Shown in pieces: positions 61,101 through 64,000 of a DNA stretch of 64,000 nucleotides. Within the stretch, counting starts at the first letter, position 1, and every line of letters starts with the position of its first letter. The stretch is from Prostheceraeus crozeri (taxonomy: Eukaryota; Platyhelminthes; Polycladida; Euryleptidae), in contig CAJQUW010012690.1 in NCBI GenBank assembly GCA_907163375.1, forward strand, positions 62,001 through 126,000. Reading direction: 5' to 3'. The notes beneath the pieces are model-generated. The model searched no databases. It worked only from the letters and a program-made list of their open reading frames with translations, and was not told where the DNA came from. A program made the translations under genes and the position numbers.

Positions 61101-63063
61101 CGGTCGGGGAATTAAAGGTGTTGAGGCTTTTTATTGACTTATTGCTTTATTATTTTTCTTTTTTATTGCTATTCTCTTTAGATATTCAATGTGCTGCGAC
61201 AGACATTTGTTGTCAATATATGAATGTGATATTCAGTTTTCTAATTCGAGATATAGCATCATCCATATACAAAAGATTTGTCCCTTGGTGGATTTACACA
61301 ACTTACCTCTGACTGACTGCCATATTTCAGTGATATTTCACGACTCTGCAGTCGCATCATAAGGGCATGTGAAACAGAAATACAAGATATAGATATACAT
61401 TCATTCTTTATTTATAGAAGAATGAATGATGTTGCAAATATAATTGTTGCAAAAATAAATGCAACTCCAATAATTATTATATTATTATTGGAATTGTTGC
61501 GTGATTCAGTCTTGTGACTGAAGTCTCAACTCTACTTGTATTGTGATTTCCCTAAACGTCCCCATTTTCCCTATTGCAGGGAAGCAACAGGCCCTGACCG
61601 CACGGCTATGACCGAGCGTAAATGAGAATTGTCATCTTTACAAGATACAGAATAAAGTACAACTCACTCGAATCAACACGCGTTTCTACAGAATAATATA
61701 TTTTATATGCATTTATATTTCATAATATATTGGAATAATATTATTTATACTCTAATAATAATAAATGATGTTGCAACAAGGGATCAATTATGAACTGAAA
61801 CTGTACAATATACACAAAGAAAAGAAACATAGATAGATATATACATGTATAATGAAAAAAATATATAAATTAATTAAAGAGCAAAGAAAACGAAAAGAAA
61901 AAAATACAGTATACTTGTACACATATGCACAAAATAATAATGAGTAAAAAAGCAAGTAATTGGAAATAAATAACAATAATGAAAATAAATAAATTGCCAA
62001 AAATCATATTGCCGAATGATCCCATCGCCGAGGATGAGAAAGAGGAATCTCTTTCCAAATTCCGTCCCTTAATTGCAACAAATTTTCTGTAATTCTGTAG
62101 ACTAAAATTCTGCACTGTAAACTGTAGACAGCCAAAATGATCAGACAATTTCAACAGACAGCATCAGACAATCAACAGCCAAAAGTGGCTGTTCAGAACA
62201 GACAAGATGAGACAATCACCACACAAAATATCAGCCTGTCTATTTTTCTAGAAATATTGACACTGGAACGATTTGACACTAGCTACTTACAGTATATCTG
62301 GACACTCCTAATCATATCTGTTCTATCACTGTCCAACTCACTCACACAAGCATTCTTATATGCAGATTATGAACTTCTCCGATATCTTCCAAGATGTTTT
62401 TTGTTCTGTCGCTGTCAACTTTCGGGAAGTTTATATACCCTTGAGAGTTATAAAGAACATAGTAAAAACAGAATTAAAAGATGGCATCAATATGTCAAAT
62501 ATTCAGACCGGTTATTCCAATGCCTTCAAGTATTTCAAAAGAACCCTACTTATTTAAACATTGGATATTCTAATAATCGAAAATTATCAAGGATACCATA
62601 CAATTTTGATAAAAGTAGTGGATATAAGTAGTCATAAGTAGTATGATATGCAGTAAACGTAGTAATACAAATTAGTCCGTGCGATGAGACAAAAATTGTC
62701 TGATAAGCAGGAAATTTATATGATAATACGAAGCATCAGCCAAAATACTGATTTGGCTGATAAATTGTCTGACAAGTGGCTGTTTACAGTTTACAGTGTG
62801 CGTAAAGCATACACTTCCGATAGAGATTTTAAAAATTTTGAAAATGTCGACCTATAGCGCATTCTTAGTAACTCTGCATGACATAGGGACTGAAAAAATT
62901 GTCAATAAGTCACTAAATAATTTCATTATTTTTTCTCTCTTCCAGCGGACAGCAATGCTTCGGATTGTCTGCTGTACAGCGCTTCTGCTTGGTTCTGGAT
63001 CGCCTGTTCTGTTTGATCAACATCGTACTTTTTGTCGTGATGTTTTTATGCTTGGGAATATAA
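31082..63063 (+). CDS. nAChR-like Cys-loop receptor subunit, 10-exon gene (span)
   Basis: Predicted ligand-gated cation channel subunit at the plasma membrane, alpha-type by its vicinal cysteines. Exons 31082-31142, 36924-37057, 44296-44340, 46344-46456, 49431-49704, 49766-49940, 50109-50189, 58636-58754, 60770-60858 and 62946-63063 all have GT/AG borders and join in phase to 402 codons plus stop. Residues 1-21 are a signal peptide; about 22-233 the extracellular domain; M1 about 235-257, M2 about 264-284, M3 about 297-319, M4 about 376-400. Aromatic-box equivalents are visible: W82 (loop D), Y116 (loop A, WLPDIVPY), W172 (loop B, GSWVY), Y213 and Y220 flanking C215-C216 (loop C). N-glycosylation sequons lie at 180 and 203. 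The 45-bp third exon is typical of nAChR genes. Oddities: a 14-residue Cys-loop, a divergent M2 and an M3-M4 loop of about 55 residues. The family is certain; subunit identity, ligand and whether it conducts are not. Confidence 0.9.
31202..32002. mobile_element. Foldback MITE A, interleaved with B
   Basis: Ends CACTGTAAACCGTAGACCGA and its inverse TCGGTCTACGTTTTACAGTG; right flank TA, left TG. Arms of about 290 bp (31202-31495 and 31710-32002) are close inverted copies. The loop between the arms contains the left arm of a second foldback (B). It lies 59 bp into intron 1 of the receptor gene. Confidence 0.8.
31506..32210. mobile_element. Foldback B, interleaved with A
   Basis: 31506-31690 and about 32025-32210 are inverted copies. 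Within them the MITE-type ends CACTGTAAACCGTTGACTGA (31569) and its inverse (to 32147) are seen, but the palindrome continues about 63 bp outside these ends on both sides (GAACCGGTTCCGTTACA and complement). One arm lies between the arms of A, the other outside A. Confidence 0.8.
32455..32600. repeat. Dispersed repeat shared with 3955-4090
   Basis: Same-orientation copy of the repeat at 3955-4090. Inside intron 1. Type unknown. Confidence 0.5.
32601..33884. other. Intron 1 DNA, nothing recognised
   Basis: No exon-like frame with good splice sites or repeat end was found. Confidence 0.35.
33885..34074. repeat. Dispersed repeat, inverted relative of 5810-6015
   Basis: Shares CTCCTAAA-x-TA-x-GTCAGATA-type and TTGATGGTTTTCATTTAGA stretches with the complement of 5810-6015. 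Leads without gap into the minisatellite. Confidence 0.55.
34075..34560. repeat. Minisatellite with three 155-175-bp units
   Basis: Units start at about 34075, 34251 and 34406 with ATAATATTTCT and run through GATATGCATGATACTTACAT to ATATGAAGTTTT. Units 1 and 3 carry one more 20-bp sub-repeat (GATATGCATGATACTTACAT) than unit 2. The units are otherwise nearly identical, so the array is young. Confidence 0.9.
34561..36923. other. Rest of intron 1, nothing recognised
   Basis: No repeat ends or coding domain recognised. A 98-codon reverse frame at 35196-35492 is unassigned. Confidence 0.35.
36924..37057 (+). CDS. Receptor exon 2: N-terminal ligand-binding domain
   Basis: The exon follows a pyrimidine-rich acceptor ending ttttcag and ends at tat|gtaagt. 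It encodes residues 21-65, including INIKIGLTLVRMSDY, which corresponds to the beta1 strand segment (consensus VxVGLxLxQxxxVDE) of nAChR subunits. It enters in phase 1 and leaves in phase 0. Confidence 0.85.
37797..38950 (-). mobile_element. CR1/L2-like LINE, 5' truncated
   Basis: Reverse-strand frame 38950-38627 holds KGIPQGSQLGPLLWNIYLND and ISIYADDISMW, RT motifs; frame 38670-37996 continues with LLGVTIDKSFTFEDHV and a long C-terminus. One frame change near 38665 separates them. The 3' end has ATGGCGCTCTATAAATATAC followed by (TTA)n, common in L2/CR1-type LINEs. Within intron 2 of the receptor gene, antisense to it. Confidence 0.85.
39231..40064 (-). mobile_element. hAT-type MITE, CATAGAGTA family, copy 1
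   Basis: 834 bp with ends CATAGAGTAGATAC and CCCTACTCTATG and a perfect 8-bp duplication GATGGTCG on both sides (39223-39230, 40065-40072). Opposite orientation to copies at 46919 and 59050. No transposase. Confidence 0.9.
40462..40723. mobile_element. TA-flanked MITE, CACTGTAAA-type, 262 bp
   Basis: Ends CGCTGTAAACTGTTAA and GCAATTTACAGTG, flanked by TA on both sides (40460-61, 40724-25). Internal repeats of CTGTAAAC and CCGTAAA words. No coding capacity. Confidence 0.7.
40724..42440. other. Intron 2 DNA, nothing recognised
   Basis: A few short imperfect repeats of GTGGATAATGG at 41300-41345 and CACATGTAAAC at 41770-41850. No element or exon recognised. Confidence 0.35.
42441..43536 (-). 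mobile_element. Decayed DD41D mariner-like transposon
   Basis: The ends GGTGGGTAAGAAGTTAGAAG and the inverse CTAACTTCTGACCCACC define about 1.1 kb. On the reverse strand one finds WFQHDGAPAHYGNVARKW with the second catalytic Asp, then RSPDLIPPDFFLWGVI with the third, 41 residues apart (DD41D), and a C-terminus IEVNGGQFEYL. The N-terminal part is broken up by stops and frame changes. Related to, but clearly distinct from, the transposase at 54.3-55.3 kb. In intron 2. Confidence 0.8.
43537..44295. other. Rest of intron 2, nothing recognised
   Basis: No repeat or exon apart from the splice acceptor leading into exon 3. Confidence 0.35.
44296..44340 (+). CDS. Receptor exon 3 (45 bp)
   Basis: A 45-bp, phase 0-0 exon between ttttcag and gtaagt encodes SDSFGGIEITYWLQQ, matching the segment N-x-x-x-T-x-x-W-L-x-Q just before loop D. 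A 45-bp exon at this place is a conserved feature of nAChR genes, which supports this tiny exon despite its size. Confidence 0.85.
45237..45767. mobile_element. TA-flanked MITE with GCCACGAA subterminal repeats
   Basis: 531 bp; ends CACTGTAAACGCCTTGCCAC and GGCGAGGCATTTACAGTG; TA on both sides. Arms are inverted and contain several GCCACGAA / TCGCCAC repeats. In intron 3. Confidence 0.85.
45902..46185. mobile_element. TA-flanked MITE, 284 bp
   Basis: Ends CACTGTGAACTCTAGGGCAC and GTGCCCTACAGTTTACAATG, TA on both sides. Subterminal GGCACGAA and AGTGCC words. Only 134 bp from the previous MITE, in intron 3. Confidence 0.85.
46344..46456 (+). CDS. Receptor exon 4: loops D and A
   Basis: Exon bounded by catttcag and gtaagt encodes residues 81-117 plus two bases. 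It contains W82 and W89 in the W-x6-W-DP pattern of loop D, and IWLPDIVPY, the loop A signature (usual WxPDxxLY). The phase 2 exit matches exon 5. Confidence 0.9.
46919..47743 (+). mobile_element. hAT-type MITE, CATAGAGTA family, copy 2
   Basis: 825 bp with ends CATAGAGTAGGGATATATAG and TATATCTACTCTATG. The 8-bp flanks GTGGCATC and GTGATATC match at 6 of 8, an aged duplication. In intron 4. Confidence 0.85.
48125..49350 (+). mobile_element. LINE 3' fragment, zinc knuckle plus restriction-like endonuclease
   Basis: Frame 48125-48403 reads LTSIVEEYKVSKIRLQSM and frame 48381-49118 reads LPTPDNLARWGIRTDPQCHL, a Cys-His block (C..LSGC..H..HGL), then SDLVLIDDNGNTMIMDKLTI followed by PWEEKVEYVHKRNAAKYEEL. 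This order is the 3' end of R2/HERO-like LINEs, though the first zinc-knuckle cysteines are partly lost. A frame change lies near 48400. (GTA)n tail at about 49344. In intron 4, sense to the gene, ending 80 bp before exon 5. Confidence 0.8.
49431..49704 (+). CDS. Receptor exon 5: Cys-loop and loop B
   Basis: Encodes residues 118-209 after acceptor ctcttttcag. SNGTVMYVPSFIIKVPC corresponds to the G-x-V-x-W-x-P strand leading to the first Cys-loop cysteine (150); the second is C165, followed by IKFGSWVYSD with W172 as loop B Trp. The loop holds 14 residues between cysteines instead of the canonical 13, with Pro and Asp retained (YPRD). It ends at E209 with a weak donor gtttgt, leading into a 61-bp intron. 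Confidence 0.9.
49705..49765 (+). other. 61-bp mini-intron 5
   Basis: Starts gtttgt and ends cttccag, with a branch-point-like ctatttaac near the 3' end. It is not a multiple of three and carries an in-frame stop, so it must be removed to join GSFE to VQHYPCC, the expected loop C order. It is far shorter than most other introns of this gene, which run to 8.4 kb. Confidence 0.75.
49766..49940 (+). CDS. Receptor exon 6: loop C, M1, start of M2
   Basis: Encodes residues 210-267. QHYPCCPEGYPAITYEI carries the vicinal cysteine pair (215-216) that marks alpha-type subunits, with Y213 before and Y220 after; the second Tyr is one position closer than in vertebrate alpha subunits. M1 runs from about QYFGLVLSLPG to LLYLLPPSS, keeping the conserved Pro, and the exon ends in GRVIS at the M2 entry. 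Donor c|gtgagt, phase 1. Confidence 0.9.
50109..50189 (+). CDS. Receptor exon 7: rest of M2
   Basis: An 81-bp exon after cgttgcag encodes QMVCLLILVYLGVKNLQRIG and KVLAVPA. By alignment to the conserved VP before M3 it is the M2 segment, but the usual T-x-S-I-x-V-L-L-S-L pattern is lost apart from Leu at about 9', and Lys, Asn and Arg occur towards its outer end. The flanking introns are 168 bp and 8.4 kb. The exon is supported by phase (1 in, 1 out) rather than by strong sequence identity. Confidence 0.75.
50716..51727 (-). mobile_element. TA-flanked MITE, CACTGTAAATCGC family, copy c
   Basis: Left end CACTGTAAATCGCTCAATAC with TA before it; the right end stops at CCAGCGATT and has lost the last bases. 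Nearly identical to the inverted copy d (57513) and more distant from copies a and b, with extra segments near 50895 and 51465. In intron 7. Confidence 0.8.
52642..53274 (+). mobile_element. Internally deleted Tc1-like transposon
   Basis: Ends CAGGGTGGACCAAAAGATTC and the inverse AATTTTTGTTCCACTCTG, TA on both sides. Inside, 52800-53133 reads VLMQDGV, stop, AHTAKKAVTVLG, and in another frame PGNSVDLNISEHN through RVKDEWDSKELSYLKSLVES, the second and third catalytic regions of a Tc1 transposase with the part between them and the N-terminus missing. In intron 7. Confidence 0.8.
54266..55291 (-). pseudogene. DD41D transposase, broken
   Basis: The likely start is the Met at 55291 (MLSTEKRVFIVLQMAEF). 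Then a helix-turn-helix region with PRSGRSKDE and SSTRKAAKIHDVSHTTVHKS. In shifted frames FSDEATF (first Asp), VNVWCALRRGQLFGPYFIGG, FQQDGAPPHWG (second Asp) and RSPDLTSLDFFLWGFVK (third Asp, 41 residues on), ending VENGGGHIEQYD. At least two frame changes and one stop make it inactive. It resembles the DUF4817/DDE_3 transposases common in arthropods. Confidence 0.85.
55504..57207 (+). mobile_element. Tc1-like transposon with about 210-bp inverted repeats
   Basis: Inverted repeats 55504-55711 and about 56998-57207 begin CAGTGGCG(T/G)G and share ACGCACCACCTGTCAAATCC and GACATAGATATCTG. TA follows on the right; the left has TA plus one extra base. It carries a nearly intact DD34E transposase and lies inside the DD41D element. 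Confidence 0.9.
55833..56897 (+). pseudogene. Tc1 DD34E transposase with one in-frame TGA
   Basis: Cuts and rejoins transposon DNA at TA sites. The frame is open from ATG 55833 to stop after 56897 except for TGA at 56205-56207, after RNRLREQGLR; the continuation starts RKMRKCPRLTPAHVARRE in the same frame. Helix-turn-helix regions lie at about residues 10-110 (GMSLRAVGRHFGRSHTTIAR). Catalytic residues: IFTDESRF, LQDDNAPSH and SPDMNPIEHVWDYLKR, with 34 residues between the second Asp and Glu. Length 354 codons including the stop, normal for the family. Inactive unless the TGA is read through; otherwise remarkably well kept. Confidence 0.9.
57513..58532 (+). mobile_element. TA-flanked MITE, CACTGTAAATCGC family, copy d
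   Basis: 1,020 bp with ends CACTGTAAATCGCTGGATAC and GAGCGATTTACAGTG; TA to the right, CA to the left. Inverted, nearly identical partner of copy c (50716). Ends 103 bp before exon 8. Confidence 0.85.
58636..58754 (+). CDS. Receptor exon 8: M3
   Basis: After acceptor catttcag the exon reads A-GYMMAAMVLDLIAIVWSI followed by LAAVLWMQHSN. It fits the M3 consensus (GKYMLFTMxxVxxSIxxTVxVxNxHxR). Ends at tcg|gtgagt, phase 0. Only 40 bp after the donor the intron enters a long inverted-repeat element. Confidence 0.85.
58795..60582. mobile_element. GGCCTGTTTCATAAAA inverted-repeat element
   Basis: Ends GGGCCTGTTTCATAAAAT and TTTTATGAAACAGGTCCC. Inside both ends are many diverged copies of GCGTTTCATAAA and ATCAGTG-type words. 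No transposase. Interrupted by the hAT-type MITE at 59050-59899. It fills most of intron 8. Confidence 0.8.
59050..59899 (+). mobile_element. hAT-type MITE, CATAGAGTA family, copy 3
   Basis: 850 bp with ends CATAGAGTAAATATG and ATACTTACTCTATG and a perfect 8-bp duplication TTTGACAG (59042-59049, 59900-59907). Inserted into the GGCCTGTTTCATAAAA element, so younger than that copy. Confidence 0.9.
60770..60858 (+). CDS. Receptor exon 9: short M3-M4 intracellular loop
   Basis: Exon between tgcttacag and g|gtaggc encodes a cysteine-rich stretch SKLSCICCLPSMN followed by a polar tail TEDDHSKSEQ. No amphipathic MA helix was recognised. It leaves in phase 2, which fits both the M4 exon (62946) and the alternative last exon (61580). 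Confidence 0.75.
60908..61220. repeat. Diverged foldback / tRNA-like SINE pair, second copy
   Basis: Relative of 1815-2305: TGAATATCCAAAGAGATTG at the left and CTCTTTAGATATTCA at the right are inverted, and each arm has a GGTTCGATTC box B (61069 on the plus strand; about 61000 on the minus strand). The centre is shorter. Lies in the last intron between exon 9 and the alternative last exon. Confidence 0.6.
61580..61625 (+). CDS. Possible alternative last exon (M4-less form)
   Basis: A strong acceptor (pyrimidine tract then ctattgcag) in the right phase adds REATGPDRTAMTERK and a TGA stop at 61623-61625, with AATAAA 26 bp after the stop. Its only plausible internal donor (gagc|gtaaat) would leave in phase 1 and would not read M4, so this exon is either terminal or not used. 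If used, it gives a 378-residue receptor lacking M4. A chance splice-like site cannot be excluded without transcripts. Confidence 0.45.
61651..61656 (+). terminator. Polyadenylation signal AATAAA after alternative last exon
   Basis: A canonical AATAAA hexamer lies 26 bp downstream of the TGA of the alternative exon, a plausible signal for an early-ending transcript. The motif is common in AT-rich DNA. Confidence 0.4.
61660..62112. other. AT-rich intron or 3' flank, nothing recognised
   Basis: A-rich low-complexity stretch between the alternative polyadenylation signal and the next MITE. Confidence 0.4.
62113..62798 (+). mobile_element. MITE of the CACTGTAAAC / CAGACAATT family, intact ends
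   Basis: 686 bp with ends CACTGTAAACTGTAGACAGC and GGCTGTTTACAGTTTACAGTG, relative of the reverse copy at 9085-9844. Flanks are TG on both sides. A 164-codon frame crosses the element but shows no known domain. It lies 147 bp before the M4 exon. Confidence 0.8.
62946..63063 (+). CDS. Receptor exon 10: M4 and stop
   Basis: After acceptor ctcttccag the frame set by exon 9 reads S-GQQCFGLSAVQRFCLVLDRLF and then a hydrophobic segment ending MFLCLGI and TAA at 63061-63063. The VLDRLF motif at the start of M4 is diagnostic of nAChR subunits (usual VxDRxFL). Virtually no tail follows M4, as usual for the family. Confidence 0.85.
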
Positions 63064-63186
63064 GCATAAAATGACGAAACACAAAATCCCTACCCTTTTA
63101 CGAGTAGAAAGTGATATTTGCGAAACATTCTAGTGCACTTTCAAACTATGGATTTGAATGTCTTCATATTGTAGCAACTTTTATTA

Positions 63187-63192
63187 ATTAAA
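63187..63192 (+). terminator. Candidate polyadenylation signal ATTAAA for long form
   Basis: ATTAAA, the commonest variant signal, lies about 120 bp after the M4-exon stop codon. No AATAAA was noticed between the stop and this site. Weak support. Confidence 0.3.
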
Positions 63193-64000
63193 CTATACAC
63201 CATATAAGTGTATAACTTTGTAATACATTAATATGCTTCACCCTGTGCTGTAATGTGCGTTTTATCGTGTTATGGTGTTACCAAACATTATATTCCCATC
63301 AGACTGTCAATCATTAATAGTCATATTGACGCATTTAACCCTTTTATAGCGTACACACTTTCACGTGCCTCTTGCATAAATTGGGACAATGTGATCCATG
63401 CGATATTTCTGTATTTAGCGCAGTTTTGAGAACTTTCCTTACTTTGATGCACATGTACAAACTAGATGATGACGTAAATGTTGCATGATACAAGTTCAGA
63501 ACTCAAAACTCTCATGTGAGGGTCTGCCAGTACACAGCCATTGCATCATATGTGTCGAAGAGCAGTTTTGATTCATTATCTCGCCTTGAGCGATGCTGAA
63601 GCGCGCATTTGACTATAGAGTTTCTCAGCCAGGGCCCAATCCTCTCCCCCATTGGGTAATTAGTTCCTAGTTGGGTTTCATGCATAAATCGGGTAAGTAG
63701 GGCCCTAGGGCAAACCGGATTATTGATTCGCCCATGCAACACAGAAATGCCCCTTAGGCCAGCGCAGATCCGGGCGCTGACGGCTGCATGGGGGGGGGAA
63801 GACAAGGAGAGAAAGCATTTGTTCTCATCTCTGACACGGAGCCCATGTATGTTTAGAGACCTCAGGAAGCCTCAGATAGCGAATCAAATGATGTGATGCA
63901 GTAAACAAATGGAGAGCAGTATGCACAAGCCTAACTGCAGAAACAGTGAATCTCTTCGTCCCCTTCCCAGCATCGTCTTCAATGCAGCTCTCGTAGAATA
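63193..64000. other. 3' flank, nothing recognised
   Basis: No gene recognised. A GC-richer patch at 63580-63800 with GGGCCC words and a G run looks like part of a repeat whose ends are outside or not recognisable. Confidence 0.35.

Noticed and set aside
62137-62631. 164-codon open frame on the plus strand
   Set aside because: It lies wholly inside the MITE at 62113-62798. The related copy at 9.1-9.8 kb shows a similar but broken frame, and no domain is recognisable. Treated as non-coding transposon DNA.
61580-63063. A form with both the 61580 exon and the M4 exon
   Set aside because: The only plausible donor in the 61580 exon leaves in phase 1, while M4 needs phase 2, so M4 would be read out of frame.
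63512-63805. 97-codon reverse frame at the right edge
   Set aside because: GC-richer patch with a G run and no recognised domain; looks like part of a repeat.

Overview
This is a repeat-rich, apparently AT-rich animal genomic window. It holds one host gene that can be read with confidence: a Cys-loop ligand-gated ion channel of the nicotinic acetylcholine receptor (nAChR) type, on the plus strand. Its small exons are spread over about 32 kb (31,082 to 63,063). The intron architecture, the crowd of short inverted-repeat transposons, Penelope-like and non-LTR retroelements and Tc1/mariner and hAT relics suggest a marine invertebrate. The recurring TAGGCCTA and ACATGTA words make me lean towards an invertebrate deuterostome or a lophotrochozoan, but this is inference and no species can be named.

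Layout. 1-31 kb: no host gene recognised. This part contains a foldback element with Pol III-like boxes (1.8-2.3 kb), hAT-type relics (3.35-3.84 and 4.5-5.7 kb), TA-flanked MITEs (9.1-9.8, 10.0-11.0 and 19.9-20.8 kb), and a 7.9-kb hAT-ended element (11,437-19,375). That element carries an 8-bp target duplication and two further MITEs, one of them interrupted by a third element. Then follow minisatellites (23.7-24.2 kb), a Penelope-like remnant (24.3-25.1 kb) and several LINE and Tc1 fragments (25.2-30.7 kb). 31-63 kb: the receptor gene. Its long introns are packed with interleaved foldbacks (31.2-32.2 kb), a minisatellite (34.1-34.6 kb), LINEs (37.8-38.95 and 48.1-49.35 kb), three copies of one hAT-type MITE (39.2, 46.9 and 59.05 kb), CACTGTAAA-ended MITEs, a decayed DD41D mariner-like element (42.4-43.5 kb) and a nested pair in which a Tc1 DD34E transposon sits inside an older DD41D element (54.1-57.5 kb).

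The gene. Ten exons join in phase to 402 codons: signal peptide, ligand-binding domain with the full set of nAChR aromatic-box residues and the vicinal cysteine pair, a Cys-loop with 14 instead of 13 residues between the cysteines, four membrane segments with a divergent M2, and a very short M3-M4 loop. An alternative last exon with its own AATAAA would give a 378-residue form without M4. I found no second host gene, no tRNA or rRNA gene and no CRISPR array. Searches against databases were not possible; all homology calls are from recognised motifs.
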